This document shows positions 26,040 to 35,147 of a stretch of 52,542 bases of DNA, piece after piece. The notes beneath the pieces were generated by a model. It searched no databases. It worked only from the letters and a program-made list of their open reading frames with translations, and had not been told where the DNA came from. Position numbers and translations under genes: made by a program. Origin of the DNA: an uncultured Clostridia bacterium. GTDB taxonomy: Bacteria; Bacillota; Clostridia; UBA1381. Where the stretch lies: positions 1 through 52,542 of the forward strand of contig CAKSFY010000004.1 in NCBI GenBank assembly GCA_934454035.1. Direction: 5' to 3'. Each line of letters starts with the position of its first letter. Position 1 is the stretch's first letter.

Positions 26040-28505
26040 TTATTTTTTCTTAACCGTCAAAGGTTTTAAATGCCAGATTTTATCGTTATACTCCCTAATT
26101 GTTCTGTCACTGGAGAAGAATCCGGCGCAGGCAGTATTCATAACAGCTTTTTTATACCATGCGTCTTTATCTTTATAGAGTCTTGACAAAGCGTCATGCG
26201 TTTTTCCGTAATCCTCAAAATCTCTCAATACCATATAAGTATCGGGATTTCCGTAATCTCCGAAAAGCAATGTCTGATAAAGGTCTCGGAAAAGCTGATT
26301 GTTGCCGTCCGAAAAAGTACCGTCTATCAGTCTGTCAAGTGCAAGCTTGAGCGCATTATTTGTAGTATACAAATCCTTGACCTCATTCGAATTGTTGTAC
26401 TTTTCCCTTGCATGAACCTCTTCTGCTTTAAGACCGAAGATGTAAATATTATCCTCGCCTACCTGCTCCAGCATTTCCACATTTGCTCCGTCCAGAGTAC
26501 CTATTGTGATTGCGCCGTTTAGCATAAACTTCATATTGCCGGTACCGGATGCCTCTTTTCCGGCGGTGGAAATCTGCTCCGAGATATCAGCAGCCGTTAC
26601 AAGCTTTTCCGCAATTGACACACCGTAATTTTCAAGGAATACCACCTTGATTTTTCCTTTTATTCTGTCATCGTTATTTACTTTATCGGCAACCGAATTT
26701 ATAAGCTTAATAATAAGCTTTGCCCTTGCATAGCCGGGTGCAGCCTTTGCTGCAAAAATATATGTTTTCGGGGTGTAATCCTTATTTGGATTTTCCAAAA
26801 GCTCCTCATAATCCGAAATAATATGCAGCACATTCAAAAGCTGACGCTTATACTCGTGCAGACGCTTGGCCTGGACATCGAAAATTGATTCCGGGTTAAC
26901 CTCAATTCCGTTATGCTCTCTTATATATTCAGCCAATGCAACCTTGTTGTCGCGCTTGATTTTTGCAAATTTGCTTCTGAATTCCGCCTTGTCTGCAAAA
27001 GGAATAAGCTTTTTAAGCTGCTCCGAATCCTTAAGCCAGCCTGTGCCGATACTCTCTGTAATTAAATCAGTCAATGCCGGGTTGCAGTTTGCAATCCATC
27101 TTCTGAAGGTTATACCGTTCGTTATTGCATAAAATCTCTGCGGATTAAGTCTGTAATAATCGGCAAAAATATCGTCGGTCAAAATTTTTGTATGCAGCTT
27201 TGAAACTCCGTTAATCGCAAAGCAGCTGACGAGGCAAAGATTTGCCATAAACACTTTATTGTCCGCAATAATTGCCATATATTTATGCTTCAGCGGGTCA
27301 TTCGGATAAACTGCTTCAAAATATTCCTTTGAACGTCTGTCTATTTCTTCAACAATCATTGCAATTCTCGGCAAAACGCGTCTGAACATATCCAAATCCC
27401 ATTTTTCGAGAGCCTCACTCATGACAGTATGGTTAGTATACGCAAATACTTTTGTTGTTATCTCCCATGCTTCGTCCCAGCCGAGTCCGTTTTCATCTAT
27501 CAAAAGACGCATCATTTCAGGGATTGCCAGAGTCGGATGAGTATCGTTAATATGAATTACCGCTTTTTCCGGCAAACGTTTCCAATCATAGTTATATCTT
27601 TCTCCGAATTCCCTCAAAATCCATTGAAGTGTTGCCGAAACAAGGAAATATTGCTGCTTGAGTCTAAGTTCTTTTCCCTCTGTATGATTATCCTCCGGAT
27701 AAAGAACCTTTGAGATAACCTCCGCAAGCTGCTTTTCCTCTTCGGCGCGGACATAGTTTCCGCTGTTAAATTCCTGCATATTCATTCTGTCGGGTGACTT
27801 TGCGGACCAAAGTCTCAGCTTATTTACGATTTTTGAATCATATCCTACAAGAGGCACATCATAAGGCATTGCCAAAATAGTATGTGAATGGTCATAATGG
27901 AAAACAAGCTTTCCGTCCTGCCAATCGGAATAAACATTGCCGCCGAATTTCACCTCAACGGTTTCCTCCGGGCGCGCAATCTCCCACGCATTGCCGTCCT
28001 CAAGCCAAGGGTCGGGCAATTCTGTCTGGTACCCGTCAACAATCTTTTGCTTAAAAAGTCCGTACTCATATCTGATTGTACAGCCGTAAGCAGGCAAATC
28101 AAGCGTTGTAAGCGAATCAATAAAGCAGGCGGCAAGTCTGCCGAGTCCGCCGTTACCGAGACCTGCGTCATTTTCGAGCTCGGCTATGTCGGAAATATTA
28201 TACCCCAAATCGGCAAGCACATGAACATATTGTTCCGATTGCATAAGATTCAGTATATTTGTCTTTAAAAGTCTGCCCATTAAAAACTCAAATGACAGAT
28301 AATAAAGCTTTTTTGAACCGGCTTCCTTTACTGCCTTATGCGATACTGCCCATTTTGACATAATCATATCTCTTGCGGTCAATGCACAAGCAGTATAAAC
28401 CATTTTCGGGGTTGCGTCCTCCATAGTTTTTCCGAAATGTCTTGCTACCTTTCCCACTATTTCATTTTTTAAGTTTTCTTCTTTTGCTGTCAATTTTTTT
28501 GCCAT
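26040..28505 (-). CDS. glgP: glycogen/alpha-glucan phosphorylase
   Basis: GT35 phosphorylase that removes glucose from alpha-1,4-glucan ends as glucose 1-phosphate. 821 residues, normal for bacterial GlgP. Visible motifs: ENDAGLGNGGLGRLAACF (~111-128, substrate and phosphate region), HINDTHP (~318-324), YAITNGITFRRW (~459-470), QAKRLHEYKRQ (~545-555) and the PLP site EASGTGNMKFMLNGA with the PLP-binding Lys659. Start ATG with AAAGGA upstream, 35 nt after glgA. It works with GlgA (storage) and the GH13 enzyme (oligosaccharide trimming) in cytosolic glucan turnover. Confidence 0.97.
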   Translation of the reverse strand: MAKKLTAKEENLKNEIVGKVARHFGKTMEDATPKMVYTACALTARDMIMSKWAVSHKAVKEAGSKKLYYLSFEFLMGRLLKTNILNLMQSEQYVHVLADLGYNISDIAELENDAGLGNGGLGRLAACFIDSLTTLDLPAYGCTIRYEYGLFKQKIVDGYQTELPDPWLEDGNAWEIARPEETVEVKFGGNVYSDWQDGKLVFHYDHSHTILAMPYDVPLVGYDSKIVNKLRLWSAKSPDRMNMQEFNSGNYVRAEEEKQLAEVISKVLYPEDNHTEGKELRLKQQYFLVSATLQWILREFGERYNYDWKRLPEKAVIHINDTHPTLAIPEMMRLLIDENGLGWDEAWEITTKVFAYTNHTVMSEALEKWDLDMFRRVLPRIAMIVEEIDRRSKEYFEAVYPNDPLKHKYMAIIADNKVFMANLCLVSCFAINGVSKLHTKILTDDIFADYYRLNPQRFYAITNGITFRRWIANCNPALTDLITESIGTGWLKDSEQLKKLIPFADKAEFRSKFAKIKRDNKVALAEYIREHNGIEVNPESIFDVQAKRLHEYKRQLLNVLHIISDYEELLENPNKDYTPKTYIFAAKAAPGYARAKLIIKLINSVADKVNNDDRIKGKIKVVFLENYGVSIAEKLVTAADISEQISTAGKEASGTGNMKFMLNGAITIGTLDGANVEMLEQVGEDNIYIFGLKAEEVHAREKYNNSNEVKDLYTTNNALKLALDRLIDGTFSDGNNQLFRDLYQTLLFGDYGNPDTYMVLRDFEDYGKTHDALSRLYKDKDAWYKKAVMNTACAGFFSSDRTIREYNDKIWHLKPLTVKKK

Positions 28506-28539
28506 TATAAACCATTCCTTTCACTGATACCGCCGAAAA

Positions 28540-30393
28540 TTATTTTTTTGTTTTCTTTTCGGTCTTTGAGGACTTTGATTTTTCCTCTTTTTTATCCTTT
28601 GCAAGACTTTTCGTAATCTTCTCTGCCGTCTCTGTCACATCCTGTTTTGCAGCTTTCTTTGTTTCTTCCGTTTTCTTTATTTCTTCGACTTCAGCAGGTT
28701 TCTTTACCTCCCGTTTTTTCGCTGCCGGAGCTTTTTTAATCTCCGCCTGCTTTTCCGGTTTTGCTGCGGTTTTTTTAGGTTCGGTTTCTTCCGCTTTTGC
28801 AGATGTCTTTTTGGTTTCTGTTTTCTCCGGCTTTGCCGATTCCGTCTTTTCTTTTACGGCTTTCTTCTTTGGTGCTGCTTTTTCTTTTTTTGTCTCAGAA
28901 GCTTTTTTGGTTTTCGGCTTTTTTTCCGCTGTTTTTATCTCTTTCGGCTCCTGTGCAATTCCCGTAAGTTCACTGTACATATTCATATACTCGCCTGCCG
29001 ATACATTCCATGAAAAATCTGTGTTCATTGCATTTTTAACAATTTTATTCCAGTCATCACGTCTGTTATAATATATATCCATTGCATATTCAACAACATG
29101 CATCATGTCGTCGGCACTGTAGTTTGCAAATGAGAATCCCGTACCCTCACCGGTAAATTCATTATAAGGAATAACCGTATCCTTTAATCCGCCTGTCTCT
29201 CTGACTATAGGCAGCGTTCCGTAGTGAAGCGAAATCAGCTGCGAAAGTCCGCACGGCTCAAATCTCGACGGCATCAAGAATGCGTCGCAAGCGCCGTAAA
29301 TCAAATGCGACCGCTCATTTGAAAAATAAATGTTTGCCGAAACTCTGTCCGGATATTTCCATGCATAATGCCTGAACATATTTTCATATCTTTCCTCGCC
29401 CGTACCGAGCACAATAATCTGCGCACCGCCGGCACAAAGTCTTTCCATGGCTTCGGCAATTATATCGAATCCCTTTTGGTCGGTAAGTCTTGAAATAATA
29501 CCGATTGTAAATTTATTCTCATCAACAGGCAGATTCAAAAGCTCCTGCAGATATATTTTATTGAGCTTTTTCTTTGACGCAAAATTCTTTGCATTATAAT
29601 TTTCATGCAAATGTTTATCCGTCTCGGGATTCCACTCATCATAGGAAATACCGTTCACAATTCCTCTAAGTTGCCCTGCTCTTGCGCTCAAAAGCCCGTT
29701 CAATCCTTCGCCGTATTCAAGGGTTTTTATTTCCTCTGCATAGCTTTTTGAAACAGTTGTTATCATATCTGCATAAACCAGTCCGCCCTTGAGCAAATTG
29801 GCGTCCTTATAGTATTCAAGCTTATCATCGGTAAAATAATAATCGCTTATTCCCATTACATCCTTTATGCCCTTCAAGTCCCATCTGCCCTGGAATCTGA
29901 GGTTGTGAACAGTCATAACGGTTTTAATTCCGTCATAGAAAGGATTATCGTGGAAGGTATCCAAAAATACAGGGATTGCTCCGGTCTGCCAGTCATTGCA
30001 ATGAATTACGTCAGGATGAAAATCCAACGTCGGCAGAAGCGAAAGGACTGCTTTTGAGAAGAATATAAATTTCTCGCAGTCAAGATGAATATAGTCATAG
30101 GGTTTATCTCCGCCGAAATAAAATTCATTGTCTACAAAATAATAAATACAGTCATTATAGTTAAGCTCAAAAACTCCGCAGTACTGCTTTCTCCAGCCCA
30201 TATCAATATATATATGATTTATATACTTCATGTGCTCTCTGTACTCTGTCGGAATACAGCGGTAAAGCGGCAAAATTGTTCTGCAGTCCGCTCCTTTTTT
30301 GTTAAGTGCATGCGGAAGCGAGCCGGCAACATCGCCGAGACCTCCTGTTTTTACAAACGGTGCCGATTCAGAACTTACAAATAATATTTTCAT
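28540..30393 (-). CDS. glgA: glycogen synthase with long lysine-rich C-terminal tail
   Basis: GT5 starch/glycogen synthase using ADP-glucose to extend alpha-1,4-glucan. The N-terminal KTGGLGDVAGSLPHAL holds the ADP-glucose-binding lysine (Lys15). The C-terminal GT-B half has LIYGACDAFLMPSRFEPCGLSQ and RETGGLKDTV. The enzyme core ends near residue 488, the usual family length. The remaining ~129 residues are low complexity, built from Lys, Ala, Glu, Thr and Pro (e.g. KKASETKKEKAAPKKKAV), resembling histone H1 or other lysine-rich tails. The tail stays in frame to a normal stop, so it is not an obvious frameshift, and it has no counterpart in the usual GlgA. Start ATG with AAAGGA upstream. First gene of the glgA-glgP-GH13 cluster; GlgC and GlgB are not in the window. 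Confidence 0.96.
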   Translation of the reverse strand: MKILFVSSESAPFVKTGGLGDVAGSLPHALNKKGADCRTILPLYRCIPTEYREHMKYINHIYIDMGWRKQYCGVFELNYNDCIYYFVDNEFYFGGDKPYDYIHLDCEKFIFFSKAVLSLLPTLDFHPDVIHCNDWQTGAIPVFLDTFHDNPFYDGIKTVMTVHNLRFQGRWDLKGIKDVMGISDYYFTDDKLEYYKDANLLKGGLVYADMITTVSKSYAEEIKTLEYGEGLNGLLSARAGQLRGIVNGISYDEWNPETDKHLHENYNAKNFASKKKLNKIYLQELLNLPVDENKFTIGIISRLTDQKGFDIIAEAMERLCAGGAQIIVLGTGEERYENMFRHYAWKYPDRVSANIYFSNERSHLIYGACDAFLMPSRFEPCGLSQLISLHYGTLPIVRETGGLKDTVIPYNEFTGEGTGFSFANYSADDMMHVVEYAMDIYYNRRDDWNKIVKNAMNTDFSWNVSAGEYMNMYSELTGIAQEPKEIKTAEKKPKTKKASETKKEKAAPKKKAVKEKTESAKPEKTETKKTSAKAEETEPKKTAAKPEKQAEIKKAPAAKKREVKKPAEVEEIKKTEETKKAAKQDVTETAEKITKSLAKDKKEEKSKSSKTEKKTKK

Positions 30394-30430
30394 ATTTTTA
30401 CATTCCTTTCAAATTTTTAACCGAATAATT

Positions 30431-30475
30431 ATAAAAGGGCTGCTGCGCATTTGACTCTTGCAGCAAACCCTTTTT
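30431..30475 (-). terminator. rho-independent terminator after hppA
   Basis: Minus strand: AAAAAAGGGTTTGCTGC, a 13-nt loop, then GCAGCAGCCCTTTTATAATT. Stem of about 9-10 bp plus A/T flanks, 8 nt past the hppA stop. The plus-strand side also ends in six T, so it may work both ways. Confidence 0.85.
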
Positions 30476-30482
30476 TCCTAAC

Positions 30483-32564
30483 TTAAAATATGCCCAAACC
30501 ACCGTAGGTCACTACAATTGTAGCAAATACAATCGATACCATTGACAACAACTTTATTAAAATGTTTACAGACGGTCCCGATGTATCTTTGAACGGGTCG
30601 CCGACCGTATCGCCGACAACAGCCGCTTTATGATTTTCCGAGCCTTTTCCGCCCGAATGTCCGGCTTCTATATATTTTTTCGCATTATCCCATGCACCGC
30701 CGGAGTTTGCCATCATAACAGCCAGAACAAAACCCGACACAAGCGCACCGGCAAGCATTCCTACAACGCCGTTGCACCCGAGCACCAGTCCGACTATTAT
30801 CGGAGAAAATACTCCCAGTGCGGCAGGCGCTATCATTTCTTTTAAGGACGATTTTGTACAAATATCCACACAAGTTGCATAATCCGCGTCAGCCTTGCCC
30901 TCGAGCAGACCTTTAATCTCTCTGAACTGCCTTCTGACTTCAACAACAATTTTCTGAGCAGCTCTGCCCACTGCCTGCATTGTCATTGCCGAGAACAAAA
31001 ACGGAAGCATTGCTCCCACAAACAGACCTATAAGTGTTGCAGGGTTTGTGATTTCAAGATTAAGCTTTGTCGGGTCGATTCCGTTAACCTTATCGGTATA
31101 CGAAACAATAAGTGCAAGTGCGGTAAGCGCTGCCGAGCCGATAGCAAAGCCCTTTCCTGTTGCGGCGGTTGTGTTGCCGAGTGAATCCAGCGCATCCGTA
31201 CGCTCTCTTACCCCCGGCTCAAGTCCGCTCATTTCGGCAATTCCGCCGGCATTGTCGGCAACAGGTCCGTATGCGTCTGTTGCAAGTGTGATTCCCAAAG
31301 TAGAAAGCATTCCGACAGCAGATAAACCTACTCCGTAGAGTCCAAGCTCGAAAGAACCTGCTCCGCCTGCAAAGAAATAACTTATTATAATCGATACACC
31401 GACAATTATTACAGGAATTGCTGTCGAGCGCATACCGAGGGCAATACCGTCAATAATAATTGTTGCCGCTCCTGTTTCTGATGATTTTGAAAGCTTTTGG
31501 GTCGGCTTATACGAATCGGAAGTGTAATACTCTGTGAAAAATCCTATCAGAACACCTGCCAAAAGTCCCGACAAAACCGCTCCGAACATTCCGAGCTTAT
31601 CCGGCATCAGAAGCTTTATCAAAACAAATGACGTTACAGCCGATATGGCGGAAGCAGTATATGTTCCCTTTCTAAGCGATGCCAAAAGCATTTTTTGGTT
31701 TGCTCCCTCTTTTGTTGAAACAAAAAATGTTGAAATAATCGATGCGATAATACCGATAGCCGCAATGAGCATAGGCAGGATAACTCCTCTTTCGCCCAAG
31801 CCTGCCGCAACTGCCAAAGCACCGCATGAGATTACCGAGCCGACATACGATTCGTACAAATCCGCGCCCATTCCCGCAACATCGCCGACATTGTCGCCGA
31901 CATTATCCGCTATACAGGCAGGGTTTCTCGGGTCATCCTCCGGTATTCCGGCTTCAACCTTGCCGACAAGGTCGGCACCAACATCAGCCGCTTTTGTAAA
32001 TATTCCGCCGCCGACTCTTGCAAAAAGTGCCATAGAGCTTGCACCCATTCCGAATGTAAGCATAGCTGCCATAATTTCATCAACAGGCAGTTTAAAAACA
32101 AATTTCAAAAGAATAAACCAAAAGCTTATATCCAAAAGTCCCAGTCCGACAACAGTCATACCCATGACCGTACCGGAGGAAAATGCAATCTTTAAGCCTT
32201 TGTTAAGTCCCTGTCTTGCTCCGTTAGCCGTTCTGGAATTTGCATATGTCGCAATTTTCATTCCGACAAATCCGGAAAGACCGGAGAAAAATCCGCCGGT
32301 TAAAAATGCGAACGGTACAAACACCGTCAAAAAGCCCATTGCCGAAAGTATTGCCAAAATCACTACCATAACCGCAAAAAATATGCCGACAGTTTTATAC
32401 TGTCTTTTTAAGTACGCCATAGCACCGCTTCTGATTTTAGCGGAAATGGATGCCATTTCCTTCGTTCCCTCCGGAAGCTTTTTTACCGAAAAGAATTTGT
32501 AGCCTGCAAAAACGAGTGCAGCAGCTGCCGCTGCCAAAACTAAAAAGGGTGTGTAATTTTCCAT
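30483..32564 (-). CDS. hppA: membrane-bound K+-dependent pyrophosphatase
   Basis: Integral membrane pyrophosphatase that couples PPi hydrolysis to H+ or Na+ pumping; ~16 membrane segments, 693 residues. Substrate loops are intact: DVGADLVGKVEAGIPEDDPR, then NPACIADNVGDNVGDVAG, and DNAGGIAEMS and DNAKKYIE further on. In GNTTAATGKGFAIGS the residue after NTTA is Ala, not Lys, the mark of the K+-dependent subfamily. H+ or Na+ cannot be decided by eye. The frame is open for 10 more codons upstream, but GGAGAG lies 8-9 nt before ATG 32564. Monocistronic: own TTTACA-17-TATAAT promoter and own terminator. It recovers energy from PPi made in biosynthesis. Confidence 0.95.
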   Translation of the reverse strand: MENYTPFLVLAAAAAALVFAGYKFFSVKKLPEGTKEMASISAKIRSGAMAYLKRQYKTVGIFFAVMVVILAILSAMGFLTVFVPFAFLTGGFFSGLSGFVGMKIATYANSRTANGARQGLNKGLKIAFSSGTVMGMTVVGLGLLDISFWFILLKFVFKLPVDEIMAAMLTFGMGASSMALFARVGGGIFTKAADVGADLVGKVEAGIPEDDPRNPACIADNVGDNVGDVAGMGADLYESYVGSVISCGALAVAAGLGERGVILPMLIAAIGIIASIISTFFVSTKEGANQKMLLASLRKGTYTASAISAVTSFVLIKLLMPDKLGMFGAVLSGLLAGVLIGFFTEYYTSDSYKPTQKLSKSSETGAATIIIDGIALGMRSTAIPVIIVGVSIIISYFFAGGAGSFELGLYGVGLSAVGMLSTLGITLATDAYGPVADNAGGIAEMSGLEPGVRERTDALDSLGNTTAATGKGFAIGSAALTALALIVSYTDKVNGIDPTKLNLEITNPATLIGLFVGAMLPFLFSAMTMQAVGRAAQKIVVEVRRQFREIKGLLEGKADADYATCVDICTKSSLKEMIAPAALGVFSPIIVGLVLGCNGVVGMLAGALVSGFVLAVMMANSGGAWDNAKKYIEAGHSGGKGSENHKAAVVGDTVGDPFKDTSGPSVNILIKLLSMVSIVFATIVVTYGGLGIF

Positions 32565-32640
32565 GCCTGATTCTCTCCTTCTTTTTTTGGGCATTAAAAT
32601 TATACCCGTTTAGATATATTTTTAATACCTCTTTTTTTTA

Positions 32641-32669
32641 ATTATAAATCAAATGTCCCGATTTGTAAA
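32641..32669 (-). promoter_or_regulatory. sigma-A-type promoter of hppA
   Basis: Minus strand: -35 TTTACA (32664-32669), 17-nt spacer, -10 TATAAT (32641-32646). The leader is about 70 nt. The rest of the gap up to 32776 is AT-rich with no other element seen. Confidence 0.7.
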
Positions 32670-32776
32670 TATCTATATGCATTGTTAATAAAGATTTAAC
32701 AGTTTTATATGTTATTTTTCTGTCATTTTCAGCATTTTTACAATTTGATTTTTGACATACCGTTATATAAAAGACG

Positions 32777-32821
32777 AAAAGGGCTGCAGCAAAATGATTT
32801 CATTTTACTGCAACCCCTTTT
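32777..32821 (-). terminator. terminator after the export-operon SLH gene
   Basis: Minus-strand arms AAAAGGGGTTGCAGTAAAATGA and TCATTTTGCTGCAGCCCTTTT form a ~20-bp stem with a tight loop, about 9 nt past the SLH gene stop. The stem flanks provide the T-run (CCCTTTTCGTCTTTT). Confidence 0.88.
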
Positions 32822-32829
32822 ATTAAGAT

Positions 32830-35121
32830 TTATCTTGTAATTGTAACAACCTGAACCGTTCCGTCTTTTGTTTCCGAATAAAGCTTTACGGTTTTCACCT
32901 TTGCGCCTGCAAGTTCATCTATAGAAACAACCTTGTATTTGCTGTCGGTTATATCGATAATCTGAACATTTGACGACATTTTATAAATCTTATCCGCGAC
33001 TTTAATTCTGCTGCCCTCTGCCGCATCGATTGATGATGCGGATGCAATATTGTAAAGCGGCGTGATATCAGAAATCGTCCCGTTTGAAAGAACTCTGAAA
33101 CCTATTCCTGTTTCTGCGGAAACATTGAATTTTGCTTCGGTTGAATAGGTTTGTTCACCGTTGTTGTTATATATCGTATAGGTGTAATTTTCCATTTCGC
33201 CGCCTTTTCTCGACTTAATTACTCCATACGAATAGCTTGAGCCTATTCCCTCTACATACATAATCCCTATGTCTCCGAAAGAATTTGCGGAAACGGACGC
33301 TATAACCTTTGACTCGGGAAGCTCATCTGTTTCCAATGTATCAAAATTCAGAGTCTCAAGTTTCAGCGCGTCATCATCCTTGCTTAACTTCTGAATTATC
33401 TTAACATCCTTCAGAACATTCTTTCCGCCAATTGTACGGTTAGACTTATCTATTTTCCCGTATGTTTTGGCATTGGTGCTTGTGTTGACGGTATTAAGGC
33501 TGACCTTTCCGCCCGAATATGTTATTCTCACAAGTCTGCCGATATAATCCTTATAGTTTTTATCAGCCGTATATTCATATTCTTCGCCGTCGGTCATGTA
33601 AATTGTCACATAGGTCTCGCTTGAGCCTTCGTTAACTCCCGATTCGGCAACTTTTTGTCCGCTGCCGGTAACAACTCCGTATTCGAAGAAGTCAAAATCC
33701 GAAAGCTCGACCGCAAACACAACTTTGTCGTTTTTGCCCAAAAGCAGCGTCACTTTATCGCCTATATCGAAAGCTCCGCTTGATGCGTCAAGTCTGTGCG
33801 CCGCACTGTCCGAGCCTATAACATATGATTTGCCGCCGACCGTAACCTCGCTGACATAAGCCTTTGAAGGTGACGCGTCATAATAAATTCCAGTAACCTT
33901 TTTTGAATATACATCTATCGTATTTGACTTTGTGTTATAATAAATTACATCATTCTTTTTAATATCCGAAACAGAAGCTGCTTTTCCGTCACGATAAACA
34001 ACCAGATTTGTATAATTAACAGCCGTTCCTTCGATTGTATCTTCACCCGAAGAATAATCGTGCGATGCCAGAACCGGCGCGGTTTCAACCGTGCTTGCGC
34101 TTATAACCTTATTGTTTTTATCAAGTACAATCGTGCCGGTTTCACCGACTTTATCAAGTACGTCTGTATTCGAAACAGTGAATGTACCCTTTGATGTCTT
34201 TATTTCCATGCTTCCCAGGGTTTTATCCTCTTTTGCGGAAGCTATTATATAGCAATCCTCCAGGACAGTATATTTCGTCTTTTCGGAATTACCGCCGTCT
34301 TCGTTATATCTTTTTACGCAGACAATTTCTCCGTCTTTATTTATAACCGCATATTTTAATATGTCACCGGTTGATAATGACGACTGCATAGTTGAAGTAT
34401 AAACCGTGTTATTGTTTAGCTTAACTTCATCCGAATAGAGTGAATTATCATCATTTCCCGTTGCAAGCACTACAACATCTTCGACCGTTGTATACCCGTA
34501 ATTTTCAAAAAGGAGCTTATCCCCGGCTGCTTTGCTTGTTCTTGTAAACAATGCCCTGTCTATGACAACGGCTGCAACCGCTCTGTTAATAGGTGCGTAC
34601 GGCTGAACAATCAAATCCTTTGTAAGTCCGAGACTCTCCGCTGCATCAATATAATTTGTAGGCCAATAAGCGCCTATTGTTTCCTCTGTATATCCCAGTA
34701 TTCTTCCCAGGATAGTCAATGCTTCCGCATATGTTATTGTATTTGCAGGTCCGAACGAGCCGTCCGGATAACCCGAAACAATTCCCTTTGATGCAACATA
34801 AGCAATATAAGGAACTGCCCAGTTGCCCTGAGGCACATCATAAAACTTTGAAGAAATGCCGTATGCCCTCGCTTCGCTTTCGGCATCCATGGCACATACA
34901 ATCAGCTTTGCAAACTCAGCACGCGTAATCGAGTAATCGCCGTGAAAAGTACCGTCGCCGTAACCGCTTACGATTCCCAAATCCGACAAGCGGTTTACTG
35001 CCGTATAATAGGAATCATATTCGTACACATCGGAATAAGTATCTGCCAAAGAAACCTCAGGTAACGCCGCCGTCACCAGGCAAGCTGCACATACAGCACA
35101 TATTTTTCGTAATGATTTCAT
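32830..35121 (-). CDS. SLH-domain surface protein, 763 residues
   Basis: Exported surface protein with signal peptide (cleavage near Ala26, EVSLAD) and three N-terminal SLH repeats (~28-195: YTAVNRLSDLGIVSGYGDGTF, WAVPYIAYVASKGIVSGYPDG, and a third ending near RALF). The rest is beta-rich and repetitive (e.g. GKSYVIGSDSA, GDKVTLLLGKNDKVV, FFEYGVVTGSGQ). It resembles the body of the 890-residue SLH protein at 8392-11064, where VTLFMGREGTFVLD and FGLLISY occupy matching places. No catalytic motif. It is 27 nt after the FtsX-type permease gene with only a weak ribosome site (AAAGGG), so it is likely the last gene of the export operon. A structural or surface-polymer role is inferred. Confidence 0.88.
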   Translation of the reverse strand: MKSLRKICAVCAACLVTAALPEVSLADTYSDVYEYDSYYTAVNRLSDLGIVSGYGDGTFHGDYSITRAEFAKLIVCAMDAESEARAYGISSKFYDVPQGNWAVPYIAYVASKGIVSGYPDGSFGPANTITYAEALTILGRILGYTEETIGAYWPTNYIDAAESLGLTKDLIVQPYAPINRAVAAVVIDRALFTRTSKAAGDKLLFENYGYTTVEDVVVLATGNDDNSLYSDEVKLNNNTVYTSTMQSSLSTGDILKYAVINKDGEIVCVKRYNEDGGNSEKTKYTVLEDCYIIASAKEDKTLGSMEIKTSKGTFTVSNTDVLDKVGETGTIVLDKNNKVISASTVETAPVLASHDYSSGEDTIEGTAVNYTNLVVYRDGKAASVSDIKKNDVIYYNTKSNTIDVYSKKVTGIYYDASPSKAYVSEVTVGGKSYVIGSDSAAHRLDASSGAFDIGDKVTLLLGKNDKVVFAVELSDFDFFEYGVVTGSGQKVAESGVNEGSSETYVTIYMTDGEEYEYTADKNYKDYIGRLVRITYSGGKVSLNTVNTSTNAKTYGKIDKSNRTIGGKNVLKDVKIIQKLSKDDDALKLETLNFDTLETDELPESKVIASVSANSFGDIGIMYVEGIGSSYSYGVIKSRKGGEMENYTYTIYNNNGEQTYSTEAKFNVSAETGIGFRVLSNGTISDITPLYNIASASSIDAAEGSRIKVADKIYKMSSNVQIIDITDSKYKVVSIDELAGAKVKTVKLYSETKDGTVQVVTITR

Positions 35122-35147
35122 TTTTTTACCCTTTCTGTCTGATTATT

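Noticed and set aside
31534..32502. 322-residue plus-strand open frame opposite hppA
   Set aside because: Exactly antisense to a well-conserved membrane pyrophosphatase, with low-complexity Ser/Pro/Ile content and no ribosome site; it is a codon-bias shadow.
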